A stretch of 64,000 nucleotides of DNA from Firmicutes bacterium CAG:460 (GCA_000437355.1 FR899762.1:62001-126000); one strand, 5' to 3'. Positions 17,662-27,680 are shown, counted from the first letter of the stretch. Numbers and translations: made by a program. The notes: generated from the letters alone by a model not told the origin.

Positions 17662-17968
17662 CTTTTTACTTTTCCACATAATTTTGATGAAGATATTTTA
17701 AATTCTTTTGATAATTTGTATAGATTATAAGTTGAAATACATATTAAACCTTTTTCATATCTAGTTATACAAGCTTGTGTTTTGTAATCTTATCCTTTTG
17801 ATATTTTTTCCAAGTCTAATTAAATCTAATTCTTTAATTAAATTTGGATTTTTTCTTATATTTGTTAATTCTAAAACGTAATCAATAGAATAATTAAAAT
17901 AATCTGCAAAATTACATAAACTTTTTAAAGGTATAACTTATGTCTTTTAATTTTGTGATGCTTATCAT
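17655..17968 (-). pseudogene. Decayed HTH (XRE-type) regulator
   Basis: On the minus strand an ATG at 17968 begins MISITKLKDISY; after a frame change comes IPLKSLCNFADYFNYSIDYVLELTN, the typical end of an XRE domain, then RLGKNIKRIRLQNT, and after a second frame change QACITRYEKGLICISTYNLYKL, the typical recognition and end of a second XRE domain. The sequence therefore looks like two HTH units broken by at least two frameshifts. It lies directly behind recG with 11 bases between. Confidence 0.7.
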
Positions 17969-17979
17969 TACTATCCTCT

Positions 17980-19971
17980 TTAATCTAAAAAGTCTATTTC
18001 TTTTATAATATTATTGTAATATTCATATTCTTGATATTTTTTACTTACTAGGAAATTTTCTGCATCAATGTTAGCTTGAGATAATATGCTAAAGTCTCTT
18101 TTTAAATCAGCAATTTTAAATGACATATCTCCACTTTGTTTTACACCGAAAAGGTCTCCTTGACCACGTTGCTTAAAGTCTTGTTCTGCAATATAAAAGC
18201 CATCTGATGATTTTTCCATTACTTTTAATCTTTCATTATTACTATTATTTGTTACTAAATAACAATAACTTTGAATATTGCTTCTACCTACACGACCTCG
18301 AAGTTGGTGAAGTGTTGCAAGACCAAATCTTTCAGCATTATAAATTACCATCATTGAAGCATTAGGAATATCTATTCCTACTTCAATAACTGTTGTTGAT
18401 ATTAATATGTTTATCTTATTTTCTTGAAACGCTTTCATAAGTTCATCTTTTTCTTTTTGTTTTAATTTACCATGAAGAATTTCAATTCTAACTTTGTTAC
18501 TAAATGCTTTGTTTAGTTTTTCTTTTAGTTCAATAACACTATTTATGTTTAGTTCATCATTTTGTTCAATTAAAGGAGATACAACAAATATTTGATGGTT
18601 TAACTTCAATTCTTCATACATTTTAAATAAAACTTCTTTAATGTTTTGTTCACTGGCTATTTTAGTAATTATCTCTTTTCTGATATTTGGTTTTGTCTTT
18701 ATTTGAGATAAATCTAAGTCACCGTAGATAGTTAAAGCATATGTTCTAGGAATTGGAGTTGCTGATAAATAAAGGACATCAGCCCCACCATTTAAGCCTT
18801 TGTTTTGAAGTAAATTTCTTTGATTAACTCCGAAACGATGTTGTTCATCAGTGATAACTAAACCTAAATTTTGAAAATTTAAATTATCATTTAATAATGC
18901 ATGGGTACCAATTACAATATCGATTTTTCCATTACTAATTTGGTTATATATATTTTCTTTTTGTTTTTTAGTTAAATTTCCTGTTAATAAAGCTATATTG
19001 ATATCATATTCTTTAAAATATTCTTTGATAGATGTGAAATGCTGTTTAGCAAGAATTTCTGTTGGAGCCATAAATGTTGATTGATAACCAGAAAAGTAAT
19101 TTGCTAAAATAGCAACAAATGCTACAATTGTTTTTCCTGAACCCACATCCCCAAGAACTAATCTATTCATTCTTTTATTTTCTTTCATATCTTTTAGGAT
19201 ATCTTCAATAGTTGTTAATTGGTCTTTTGTTAATTCAAAATTTAAGCTTGATAAAAAATCTTGTATTTGGGTTTCATCAAATTTCTTTGGTAAACCATTA
19301 GTTACTTTATTAATACTTTTTAAATAGTTTATTTTAAACGTATAAATAAATAATTCTTCATATATGAGTTTTAACATACTATTTTTTATATCACTAGGAC
19401 TCTCTGGTTGATGAATTTTTCTAATCGCTTCATCTTTATTTAAGAAATGATATTTTTCTGATAAATAAGATGGTATATAATCATTTAAAGATATATTTTC
19501 TTTTAAAGCATTAGATATCATTGTTTCTAAACTAGAGTTTTTTAAACCTTCTGTTAAATGATATATTGGTTCAATACGTTCTTCATGCATATTATATTTA
19601 ATATCATTAGCAACAAAAATGTTTTTTAGTTTGGAAAATTTACCAATTAAAACTATTTCTTTATCTAAAGTTAGACTTTGTTTTAAATAAGCACGATTAA
19701 AAATAGTGACTTTGAAATCTTGGTTGCTGTTTGATGCAATAAAATCTAGGCGATTAAAATTCTTCTTTATATATGCAACTTTAGGAACACTTAAAACTTT
19801 GGCTTTGATATAACAAATCATATTTTCATTTGCTTCATCTATGTTTATAAATTTAATAACATTGTAACGATATGGATAATATGTTAGTAAATCTTCAACT
19901 GTATTTATGTTAATTTTATTTAAAATATTTATGGTTTTGGGACCAATTTTAGGTAGTTGTTCTAACTTCAT
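17980..19971 (-). CDS. recG: ATP-dependent DNA helicase RecG
   Basis: A 663-residue helicase that remodels stalled replication forks and Holliday junctions. The wedge domain is N-terminal (about 1-170; it starts MKLEQLPKIGPKTINILNKI). Helicase motifs follow: GDVGSGKT (Walker A), DEQHRFG (DEAD-box variant), LYLSATPIPRT, TTVIEVGIDIPNAS and QLRGRVGRS, then the RecG C-terminal tail KQRGQGDLFGVKQSG. I chose the ATG at 19971, which has AGGAGG nine bases upstream; the longer frame to 20055 would run into a divergent promoter and lacks a site. It is alone in its transcript. Confidence 0.97.
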   Translation of the reverse strand: MKLEQLPKIGPKTINILNKININTVEDLLTYYPYRYNVIKFINIDEANENMICYIKAKVLSVPKVAYIKKNFNRLDFIASNSNQDFKVTIFNRAYLKQSLTLDKEIVLIGKFSKLKNIFVANDIKYNMHEERIEPIYHLTEGLKNSSLETMISNALKENISLNDYIPSYLSEKYHFLNKDEAIRKIHQPESPSDIKNSMLKLIYEELFIYTFKINYLKSINKVTNGLPKKFDETQIQDFLSSLNFELTKDQLTTIEDILKDMKENKRMNRLVLGDVGSGKTIVAFVAILANYFSGYQSTFMAPTEILAKQHFTSIKEYFKEYDINIALLTGNLTKKQKENIYNQISNGKIDIVIGTHALLNDNLNFQNLGLVITDEQHRFGVNQRNLLQNKGLNGGADVLYLSATPIPRTYALTIYGDLDLSQIKTKPNIRKEIITKIASEQNIKEVLFKMYEELKLNHQIFVVSPLIEQNDELNINSVIELKEKLNKAFSNKVRIEILHGKLKQKEKDELMKAFQENKINILISTTVIEVGIDIPNASMMVIYNAERFGLATLHQLRGRVGRSNIQSYCYLVTNNSNNERLKVMEKSSDGFYIAEQDFKQRGQGDLFGVKQSGDMSFKIADLKRDFSILSQANIDAENFLVSKKYQEYEYYNNIIKEIDFLD

Positions 19972-20014
19972 AAATACCTCCTTAATAATTATATCAAAAA
20001 TTTGCAAAAATAGC

Positions 20015-20043
20015 TTGACAAATTGCACTTTTTCGATTAAGAT
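20015..20043 (+). promoter_or_regulatory. Promoter of candidate small RNA 2
   Basis: TTGACA (20015-20020), 17-base spacer, TAAGAT (20038-20043), divergent from recG. Confidence 0.8.
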
Positions 20044-20049
20044 AGTAAT

Positions 20050-20149
20050 CACCAATTCACTTAAAGAAGGCGAATTGGTGCTAGTATCACACTAGTCAAC
20101 CCCTTTTTATTCTTTTAGGAGATTTCTTCGGAAATCTCCACTTTTTTTT
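20050..20149 (+). ncRNA. Candidate small RNA 2 with C-rich linker
   Basis: About 100 bases with no ORF. It has a 9-bp hairpin CACCAATTC/GAATTGGTG (20050-20080), a 5-bp hairpin CTAGT/ACTAG (20081-20095), the unpaired TCAACCCCTTTTTATTC and a perfect 9-bp terminator GGAGATTTC-TTCG-GAAATCTCC followed by eight T. The order (two hairpins, C-rich linker, terminator) and promoter are the same as in small RNA 1 although the sequence differs, which argues for a related pair. It is divergent from recG and convergent with PFOR. Confidence 0.75.
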
Positions 20150-20154
20150 GTATT

Positions 20155-20180
20155 TAAAAATAAGTGATTTTATTCACTTA
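20155..20180 (-). terminator. Terminator of the PFOR gene
   Basis: TAAGTGA (20161-20167) and TCACTTA (20174-20180) enclose a short loop; on the minus strand the stem is followed by TTTTTAAAT. It overlaps the stop codon of the gene. Confidence 0.7.
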
Positions 20181-23100
20181 TTTTCTTGTAATATTCATAC
20201 CTGTTTTTAGCATTTTCTTTTTGACTTTCAAGTAATTTAGATGCTAACTCTTTATCTTTTATTTTTAAGGCATTAAATCTTACTTCATTATCTAAGAATG
20301 TTTCATATTTGCTAAAGTCTGGTTCTTTTGAGTCAATATGATATTTTCCATCATATCTCATTAGAATTGTGTATCCACATTCTACTGCTAGTTTTTGTTC
20401 TTCACTTGATGTGGTCATACCAGTTTTAATTCCATGTTCAATGCATGGTGAATAAGCAATTATGATTGCTGGTCCTTCATGAGCTTCAGCTTCGTTGAAA
20501 GCTTTGATTGCTTGCATCATGTTAGCTCCGAGTGAAATGGATGCTACATAACAATTTGGTATGCACGATGCTATCTTAAATAAATCTTTTTTCACAGTTC
20601 TTTTACCAAAGTTAGCAAATTCAGCAACTGCCCCGAGTTTGGTTGATTTACTTGATTGACCTCCAGTATTTGAATAAACTTCTGTATCTAATACTAATAT
20701 TTTAATATTTTCATTAGAATGAAGTACATGGTCAAGGCCTCCGTATCCAATATCATATGCCCAGCCATCTCCACCGATTGCCCAGATAGTTCTAGCAGGA
20801 ATATAATCAATTAAATCATTTAATTCTTTTGGTATTAATTTATCTTGTAATTTTTCTTTAACATCTTTAGTTATTTCAAAGTCATTTTCATTTTCTAACC
20901 ATCTTGTGAATAATTCTTTTATATCTTCATCAACAGAATTTATAGTTTCTTTTATTATATGCTTTATTCTATCTCTTTTTTGTTTGTAAGAAATATGAAT
21001 ACCTAAAGCAAATTCAGCATTATCTTCGAATAGTGAGTTTGCCCAAGGGATGCTATAAGGTGTTGATGGAGTTGAGCCTCCATAAATACTTGAACAACCT
21101 GTAGCATTAGCAATTACTAATTTTTCTCCAAGAATTTGTGTTAACATTTTAATATATGGAGTTTCTCCACATCCTGCACAAGCACCAGAATATGCAAATA
21201 ATGGTTTTTCTAGAGCTACACCTTTTATAGTTGTTTTAGGTAGAGGATTAACACTTTTTATAGCATCAAAGTCAATACCAACTTTTTCAGTTTTTTCCAC
21301 CATCTCTAAAGCTTTCTTGCCCATTTTTCCAGGACATACACTTGCACACACGCCACAACCTGTACAATCTTTCTCACTTATTTTTATAGAATATTTTAAT
21401 CCATCTTTTCCAATAAATGGAATTCCATCAGCATCATTTTCATTAGCAATAGCTCTAATTACAGCATGTGGACAAGCTAAGACACACATTCCACATTCGA
21501 TACAGTTTTCTTTAATCCATCTTGGAACAATGTTTGAAATATTTCGCTTTTCATTGTTAGTTGTTGCCCCAGGAAAACGACCGCAGGCAAAATCCATTAA
21601 CTTACTAACAGGAATTTCATTACCCCTTCGTTCATTAATCATATTTATTATGCTATCATCCACAATACTTATTGTTTCATCATATTCATGTGTAACTTTA
21701 AGTTCTTTTAAATTTGATATAGCTTCATGTATTGCTAAAATATTGTTATTAACTATGTCTTTTCCTTTTGTAGCAAATGATTTTTTTATTGTTTCTTCAA
21801 GCATTGAAGTGGCATCTTCAACATTTAGTAAGTTTAAAATTAATACTTCCATTATTTTACTAATCTTACCTTTTAGATTATTTTTACTAGCTATATTTTC
21901 AGCATCAATATAATATACTTTAATATTTTTCTTAAAAATTGTGTTTTTAACTTTTGTTGGTAACAATTTTAATAATTCTTCTTCATTTTTGATAGTGTTG
22001 ATAAGTAATGTGCCATTTTCTTTTAAATTACTTATAATATCAAACATTCTAAAGTAAATATCTTTGGTAACTACAGTTATCTCTGGATGTGTTACATAGT
22101 ATGGTTCATTTATTTTATCACTTCCATATCTTAAATGAGATATTGTTACTCCCCCGCTTTTTTTTGAGTCATATTCAAAGTATCCTTGAACATATAAATC
22201 TTTTTTAGCATGTAGAATTTTTAGTAAATCCTTACTAGCACTGACCATGCCATCACTACCAAAACCAACTACTTTTATTTCTTTGTTGTTATTTTCTATT
22301 TCTATATGTTCTTCTTTTAAACTTAAATTAGTTACATCATCATTTATACCTATTGTAAAGTTATCTTTAGGATTTTCTTCTAGCATTTTGTAAACACTAT
22401 ATATTTCATTCGGAGTGGTATTTTTACTAGATAAACCATATCTTCCTCCATATATGTTGACATCTTTGTCTTTTAAAATACTACATACATCTAAATATAA
22501 TGGTTCACCACTGGAACCAGCTTCTTTTGTTCTGTCTAAAACTGCAATATTCTTAACAGATTTAGGTAAAACATTCAAGAAATATTCTTTACTAAATGGA
22601 CGATATAAATGAACTTCAATTAAACCAACATTACCTAACTTTCTTACAACTTCTTTAATAATATCTGTTACGCTTCCCATTGCAACAATTATGTTTTTAG
22701 CATCTTTAGCTCCATAATAATTAAATGGTTTATAATCAGTTTTCATTATCTCATTAATCTTTTCCATGTAATCATTTACAATATCGGGCATGGCATCATA
22801 GTATTTATTTCTAGCTTCCATACATTGAAAATAAATATCTTCATTTTGAGCCATTCCATATTGGTATTTTTTACCAACATTTAAACATCTGTCTTTAAAT
22901 TTATTAATTGCATCATGGTCAACTAATGATAAAAGTTTATCTTCAGGTAACTCTTCAATTGTATTTAGTTCATGGCTAGTTCTAAAACCATCAAAAAAAT
23001 GCACAAATGGAAGACTTCCCTTTATGGCTGATAGATGCGCCACTGCTGCTAGATTTTGAGCATCAAAAACATTAGATGATGCAAGCATACAAAACCCTGT

Positions 23101-23496
23101 AGCACGGGTTGCATAAATATCTTGATGGTCTCCAAATATTGATAAAGCATGAGTTGCAAGGCTTCTAGCTGCAACGTGGATTACTGCTGGTAACATTTCT
23201 CCCGCTATTTTATACATGTTAGGCATCATTAATAAAAGCCCTTGACTTGCTGTAAATGTTGATGCTAAAGACCCTGATAAAAGAGCACCATGTAAAGCTC
23301 CAGCTGCTCCAGCTTCTGACTCCATTTCTAATACTCTTGGTTTATCATTAAATATATTAAGCAAGTTACTGCTTGTTAATAAATCAATATTTGATGCCAT
23401 CGGACTTGATGGTGTTATTGGATATATACTGCATACTTCACTAAAGTAATATGCAACTTTACTACAAGCATTATTGCCATCTACAATTTTTTTCAT
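20170..23496 (-). CDS. nifJ: Pyruvate:ferredoxin (flavodoxin) oxidoreductase
   Basis: A 1108-residue single-chain PFOR that converts pyruvate and CoA to acetyl-CoA and CO2 while reducing ferredoxin; it marks a fermentative anaerobe. It opens with the pyrimidine-binding domain (YPITPSSPMASNIDLL), then two 4Fe-4S motifs in the ferredoxin-like domain (CIECGMCVLACPHA and CTGCGVCASVCPGK), the proximal cluster motif GACAGCGETPYIK, and the TPP-binding region GDGWAYDIGYGGLDHVL with DTEVYSNTGGQSSKST. The length is slightly below the usual 1170-1200 residues. Monocistronic, with terminator. The reduced ferredoxin may feed the [FeFe] hydrogenase at 39838-41094. Confidence 0.97.
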   Translation of the reverse strand: MKKIVDGNNACSKVAYYFSEVCSIYPITPSSPMASNIDLLTSSNLLNIFNDKPRVLEMESEAGAAGALHGALLSGSLASTFTASQGLLLMMPNMYKIAGEMLPAVIHVAARSLATHALSIFGDHQDIYATRATGFCMLASSNVFDAQNLAAVAHLSAIKGSLPFVHFFDGFRTSHELNTIEELPEDKLLSLVDHDAINKFKDRCLNVGKKYQYGMAQNEDIYFQCMEARNKYYDAMPDIVNDYMEKINEIMKTDYKPFNYYGAKDAKNIIVAMGSVTDIIKEVVRKLGNVGLIEVHLYRPFSKEYFLNVLPKSVKNIAVLDRTKEAGSSGEPLYLDVCSILKDKDVNIYGGRYGLSSKNTTPNEIYSVYKMLEENPKDNFTIGINDDVTNLSLKEEHIEIENNNKEIKVVGFGSDGMVSASKDLLKILHAKKDLYVQGYFEYDSKKSGGVTISHLRYGSDKINEPYYVTHPEITVVTKDIYFRMFDIISNLKENGTLLINTIKNEEELLKLLPTKVKNTIFKKNIKVYYIDAENIASKNNLKGKISKIMEVLILNLLNVEDATSMLEETIKKSFATKGKDIVNNNILAIHEAISNLKELKVTHEYDETISIVDDSIINMINERRGNEIPVSKLMDFACGRFPGATTNNEKRNISNIVPRWIKENCIECGMCVLACPHAVIRAIANENDADGIPFIGKDGLKYSIKISEKDCTGCGVCASVCPGKMGKKALEMVEKTEKVGIDFDAIKSVNPLPKTTIKGVALEKPLFAYSGACAGCGETPYIKMLTQILGEKLVIANATGCSSIYGGSTPSTPYSIPWANSLFEDNAEFALGIHISYKQKRDRIKHIIKETINSVDEDIKELFTRWLENENDFEITKDVKEKLQDKLIPKELNDLIDYIPARTIWAIGGDGWAYDIGYGGLDHVLHSNENIKILVLDTEVYSNTGGQSSKSTKLGAVAEFANFGKRTVKKDLFKIASCIPNCYVASISLGANMMQAIKAFNEAEAHEGPAIIIAYSPCIEHGIKTGMTTSSEEQKLAVECGYTILMRYDGKYHIDSKEPDFSKYETFLDNEVRFNALKIKDKELASKLLESQKENAKNRYEYYKKISE

Positions 23497-23520
23497 ATTA
23501 TCACCAATTATATTATAAAA

Positions 23521-23544
23521 TAAAAAAGACTAAATAACTAGTCT
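23521..23544 (-). terminator. Terminator of the enolase gene
   Basis: AGACTA (23527-23532) and TAGTCT (23539-23544) form the stem, which includes the enolase stop codon; on the minus strand a T-rich run follows. Confidence 0.75.
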
Positions 23545-24770
23545 CTTTTTAATTTTTCTTCAATTCTCATTAAACGATTGTATTTAGCAATACGTTCTCC
23601 ACGACACATTGAACCAGTTTTGATAAATGGAATTGCAAGTCCTACCGCTAAATCAGCTATAAATGTATCTTCTGTTTCACCGCTTCTGTGAGATATAATT
23701 GTTTTATAATTATTCTTCTTAGCAAGCATTATTGTTTTAATCATTTCACTAACTGTGCCAATTTGATTTGCTTTAAGTAAAATGGCATTTCCAGCATGCA
23801 AATCTATTCCTTTTTCTAAATATTTTTCATTTGTTACAAAATAGTCATCCCCGACAATCATAATACGATTTCCTACTAAAGATGTAAATTTTGCAAGTGT
23901 TTCAAAATCATCTTCAAAAAATGGGTCTTCAATACTTAATATTGGATAAGTATTTATTAATTTTACATAATAATTCATAAGTTCTTCACTAGTAAAATTT
24001 TTTCCATCTAACTTATAAGTATTTGTTTCTTTATTATAAAGTTCACTAGCTGCCACATCTAAAGCAATAAAAATGTCTTCTCCAGGAGTATATCCAGCTT
24101 TCTTTATTGCTTCAACTATGAAATCTAAAGCCATAGAATTACTGTTTAAATTCGGCGCAAATCCACCTTCATCCCCAACACCAACTGCAAAATTATTAAC
24201 ACTTAACAATTTTTTTAAAGCATGAAAGACTTCAGATGCTGCTCTAACTCTTTCTTTAATGCTTTTCATTACTGGCATTATCATAAATTCTTGAATATCT
24301 ATATTATTTACAGCATGTGCTCCACCATTTATAATATTAATCATTGGAATTGGCATTGTAACACTTCTATTTGAAACATATTCATATAATTCTTTGTTAT
24401 TTGATTTTGCTAAACATTTTAAGCACGCAAGTGAAACTCCAAGAATTGCATTTGCTCCAAGTTTACTTTTGTTTTCTGTACCATCTAAAGAAATAAGTAA
24501 ATTATCAATGCTTAATTGGTCAGCTTTTTTTCCTACTAAGGCTGGCTTTATTATATTATTAACATTATCAACAGCTTTTAAAACACCTTTTCCTTCATAT
24601 CTTTTTGGGTCTTTATCTCGTAGTTCTAAAGCTTCTCTAGAACCAGTTGATGCTCCACTTGGTACTGATGCGGTTGCAGTTATTCCATTATCTAATGTCA
24701 TGTCAACTTCAATAGTTGGATTTCCTCTGCTATCTAGTATTTCTCTAGCATGAATGTCTTTTATTAACAT
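23538..24770 (-). CDS. eno: Enolase
   Basis: A 410-residue enolase that interconverts 2-phosphoglycerate and phosphoenolpyruvate in glycolysis. It begins MLIKDIHAREILDSRGNPTIEV and contains ASVPSGASTG, the metal ligands in IALDVAASELY and SIEDPFFEDD, GDDYFVTN, the catalytic Lys region LLKANQIGTVSEM and SHRSGETEDTFIADLAVG. It is about 20 residues shorter than typical enolases. The start is the ATG at 24770 after AAGAAGGGG; a frame 15 codons longer starts within the promoter region. Confidence 0.97.
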   Translation of the reverse strand: MLIKDIHAREILDSRGNPTIEVDMTLDNGITATASVPSGASTGSREALELRDKDPKRYEGKGVLKAVDNVNNIIKPALVGKKADQLSIDNLLISLDGTENKSKLGANAILGVSLACLKCLAKSNNKELYEYVSNRSVTMPIPMINIINGGAHAVNNIDIQEFMIMPVMKSIKERVRAASEVFHALKKLLSVNNFAVGVGDEGGFAPNLNSNSMALDFIVEAIKKAGYTPGEDIFIALDVAASELYNKETNTYKLDGKNFTSEELMNYYVKLINTYPILSIEDPFFEDDFETLAKFTSLVGNRIMIVGDDYFVTNEKYLEKGIDLHAGNAILLKANQIGTVSEMIKTIMLAKKNNYKTIISHRSGETEDTFIADLAVGLAIPFIKTGSMCRGERIAKYNRLMRIEEKLKRD

Positions 24771-24861
24771 TTTATCCCCTTCTTCCATAATATTAGTATA
24801 CCAAAATTTTACCAAATTAAAAAGTAAAACATATTAGTTTTACTTTAAAGTTTACTTTTCT

Positions 24862-25440
24862 TTACCAAAATATTTCCATTATTTCTTTACTTCTATTTTT
24901 GAATAAAATAGTATCCATAAAATCAAGAATTCCTGTAATAATTAAGAATGCCCCAGCTAGTTTAGTTAATGTAAGACTTGCAAATGGATTAAATATTACA
25001 AGAATACCTACGATAGCTACTAAAATACCAGTTGCTAAAGTTATTAACCAAGAATCTTCATTTCCTCTTTTTAACCATAATGCATAATTTACTTTACTTG
25101 CACCATTAATTATCATATAAAGTCCAAGACATACTGTTACAAATTCTACTACTGTAAATGGATAAATAATAATTACTACCCCTAGTACAGCATATAGAAC
25201 ACCGAACACTAAGCTTAAATTATAAAGTTTTGCTCCTTCACGATGAAAATATTTGTAAATTGAATTAATTCCTTCAAGTAAGAAAATAATTCCTGCGATT
25301 ATTCCTACCACTTTGTTAGTAAGTTCTGGTACTAATAAAAGTACAACACCAGCTACTACTGTAAGAATAGATGTTAGAATAGAATATGTAATCATTCTTT
25401 TGTACATATTTTCAATACTATTTTTAAAACTACTTGCCAT
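24862..25440 (-). CDS. HdeD-like (DUF308) membrane protein
   Basis: A 192-residue membrane protein with six hydrophobic helices in three similar hairpins (for example LTSILTVVAGVVLLLVPELTN, LSLVFGVLYAVLGVVIIIYPF, LITLATGILVAIVGILVIFNP). The repeated G-x-L-x-x-x-x-G-x-x-x-x-x-x-P pattern is that of HdeD/DUF308 proteins, some linked to acid resistance. Role here unknown. It is next to the enolase gene but has its own ATG with a moderate site, and diverges from the FemAB-like gene. Confidence 0.85.
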   Translation of the reverse strand: MASSFKNSIENMYKRMITYSILTSILTVVAGVVLLLVPELTNKVVGIIAGIIFLLEGINSIYKYFHREGAKLYNLSLVFGVLYAVLGVVIIIYPFTVVEFVTVCLGLYMIINGASKVNYALWLKRGNEDSWLITLATGILVAIVGILVIFNPFASLTLTKLAGAFLIITGILDFMDTILFKNRSKEIMEIFW

Positions 25441-25556
25441 TTTTTATCACCCAAGTATATTATACACAATATTATCATTTAAAGCAACATTTTTATAGAT
25501 TTTACCAGCATTTTGTGGTATAATGTTGTCTTACTTTATATAAAGGAGGAATTTTT

Positions 25557-26777
25557 ATGTTTATAAGAGAAATGTCACTTGCTGAGTTTAAGGAATTTGC
25601 AAATACACATTTTATTGGTAACTTTCATGAGTCAATTAACTATGCTTTAATCAAAGCTGAAGAAGGTTTTGAATATGAATTTATTGCTTATGGAGCTGAT
25701 GATATTGTTGGAGCTGCCTTAATTCTTTATAAAAAAATAGGTAACGTTTATTTTGGATATTCTCCACGTGGTTTTTTAATTGATTATTCTAATGACTATT
25801 TATTAGAAGATTTTACTAATAAAATAAAAGAATATTACAAAAATAGAAACTTTGCTTTTATAAAAATTAATCCTGAAATAGCTATTGCTAAGTTAAATAA
25901 AGATACTATGAATTTCGAATATAATGAAAATTATAAAATTATAGATATGCTTACTAAAAATGGTTATAAAAAGCTAAAAAATAATATGAATTTTGAAGCC
26001 TTACTTCCTCGAGTTAATGCTATTATAAAGTTAGATGGTTATGATTATAATAATTTATCTAAAAATACTAGAAATAAGGTTAAAAAAGGAATTAGAAAAG
26101 GTTTAATACTAGAGAAAGCTAATCCAGATAAGTTAAATATTTTCTATAAATTTATAAAAAATAAAATTAATAGAGATGAATATTATTATAATGATTTTTA
26201 TAATGTTTTTAGTAAAACTTTAGATGTTGATTTAATGTTAGTAAAAGTTGATTATAAAGCTTTTTTAATAAATGCTCAGGAAGCTTATAACGCGGAACTT
26301 AGAAGAAATGCTTTTCTTAATAATAAATTATTAACAAATAGTAATGCCAATGCTATAAATGCTAAAATGAATTCTGATAAAGCATTACTATCTTATAAAA
26401 ATGATATTGCAGAAGCTTCTAAAAACTTAAATACAGGATTGGAAACTTATGTTGCTGGGGCTTTAGTTATTAAACACCAAAATAGAGTTATAATTCAAAT
26501 AAGTGGATTTAACAAAGCAATGTCTAGATTTAGTCCAAATTACTTCTTATATTATGCTTTGATTAAATATTATCAACAAGAATATAAATATTTGGATTTA
26601 AATGGAATTACTGCAGATTTATCAAAAGAAAATCATTATTATGGTTTAAATAGATTTAAAATGGGATTTAATCCAGATGTTTATGAATATATTGGAGAAT
26701 TTGATTTAGTAATTGATGAAAAACAATATGATAAATTATTAAAAAGTGGAGCTTTAGCTAAAGAATTTAATAAATAG
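25557..26777 (+). CDS. FemAB-type peptidoglycan-bridge aminoacyltransferase
   Basis: A 406-residue cytosolic enzyme of the FemABX family, which uses aminoacyl-tRNA to build the interpeptide bridge on lipid II. The two GNAT-like domains are seen in GNVYFGYSPRGFLIDY and LNTGLETYVAGALVIKHQNRVIIQISGF, with a helical coiled insertion at about 240-300. Nearby ISGFNKAMSRFSPNYFLYYALIKYYQQEYKYLDLNG is characteristic. An AGGAGG site lies eight bases before the ATG at 25557, and a TGGTATAAT extended -10 box lies about 40 bases upstream. It is single, with a bidirectional terminator behind it. Confidence 0.9.
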   Translation: MFIREMSLAEFKEFANTHFIGNFHESINYALIKAEEGFEYEFIAYGADDIVGAALILYKKIGNVYFGYSPRGFLIDYSNDYLLEDFTNKIKEYYKNRNFAFIKINPEIAIAKLNKDTMNFEYNENYKIIDMLTKNGYKKLKNNMNFEALLPRVNAIIKLDGYDYNNLSKNTRNKVKKGIRKGLILEKANPDKLNIFYKFIKNKINRDEYYYNDFYNVFSKTLDVDLMLVKVDYKAFLINAQEAYNAELRRNAFLNNKLLTNSNANAINAKMNSDKALLSYKNDIAEASKNLNTGLETYVAGALVIKHQNRVIIQISGFNKAMSRFSPNYFLYYALIKYYQQEYKYLDLNGITADLSKENHYYGLNRFKMGFNPDVYEYIGEFDLVIDEKQYDKLLKSGALAKEFNK

Positions 26778-26814
26778 AAACTATGCAATTTTAATTTGGT
26801 ATAGTTTCTAATTA
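26777..26814. terminator. Bidirectional terminator
   Basis: GAAACTAT (26777-26784) and ATAGTTTC (26801-26808) with T-rich flanks between two convergent genes. Confidence 0.7.
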
Positions 26815-27668
26815 GTTTTTTCACATCCATCTTTTTCATATATACGCCCACTTATTATTGTGTCTGATAACCTAACGCCTTTTACTGAACAATACTTACC
26901 TTGAGAAACAAAACATGATACAGAACCTGTAGAAGCATACTCGAAGCACCTATTACTAGTTGTATTGTATGAACTATTAATAAATTCTTCCCAAGTCATT
27001 CCTTCTTCGGCATTGTAAGTTATATCTCCAAAAGTAAATGTAATTAAAGTAATATCTAATGTTGAGGCATTTACATTTTTATAATCAGAATTAATTTTTC
27101 TTACATCTTGAACATAAGCTTTTATTGCGTATGTAGTTCCCTTAGTTGAACCAGAAATGGAAATAATATTACTTGTGCTTTCATTCCATGTTGCACCATT
27201 GTCTATTGAATAGTAATATTTACTTATATCAAAAGTCCCTTTGGTTGCATTAATTGTTATAGTTATACTTGATAAAGTTATATCACTTGTTATTATATCA
27301 TTAATAACTGCTTTTTGGACAGCATCAAAATACACATAGCATTTATCTGAAATATTTCCAGTCATAATAACTATATTTTTTGTATCATCCCACATAAGTT
27401 CCCCACCATTTTCACATTTTGATAACGTATCATTAAAAATATACCCATCAGATGGTAATGGCCATTTAGTAGATGAGCCTTTTTCGTATTTTCCGCTTCC
27501 ATATGAAGTTTCTAACATAAAAGACAATGTGCCCACATTTTTCTTTATAGTTTCTTTTGTTTCCTCAAAAACATTTTTTGAAGATGTATTTTTATTTGTT
27601 GTAAAGACAATTATGATAATAAATTGCATTAAAATTATAATAATACATAATATTTTTGATACTTTCAT
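26808..27668 (-). CDS. Secreted or anchored surface protein of unknown function
   Basis: A 286-residue protein with one N-terminal hydrophobic segment (about 4-24; ILCIIIILMQFIIIIVF) then an extracellular chain. The segment MLETSYGSGKYEKGSSTKWP with GELMWDDTKNIVIM and YVYFD is a recurrent module in surface proteins of gut Bacilli. It is followed by a fibronectin-like region (about 130-205, YSIDNGATWNES) and a C-terminal region with four Cys that may form disulfides. The start at 27668 (MKVSKILC) is preferred; an upstream in-frame Met would overlap the operator repeats. It is divergent from an XRE regulator that probably controls it. Confidence 0.75.
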   Translation of the reverse strand: MKVSKILCIIIILMQFIIIIVFTTNKNTSSKNVFEETKETIKKNVGTLSFMLETSYGSGKYEKGSSTKWPLPSDGYIFNDTLSKCENGGELMWDDTKNIVIMTGNISDKCYVYFDAVQKAVINDIITSDITLSSITITINATKGTFDISKYYYSIDNGATWNESTSNIISISGSTKGTTYAIKAYVQDVRKINSDYKNVNASTLDITLITFTFGDITYNAEEGMTWEEFINSSYNTTSNRCFEYASTGSVSCFVSQGKYCSVKGVRLSDTIISGRIYEKDGCEKTN

Positions 27669-27680
27669 ATTTACGCCCCA

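Noticed and set aside
21317..21913. 198-codon plus-strand frame opposite PFOR
   Set aside because: It mirrors the two ferredoxin motifs of PFOR; it has no ribosome site and PFOR is clearly the gene.
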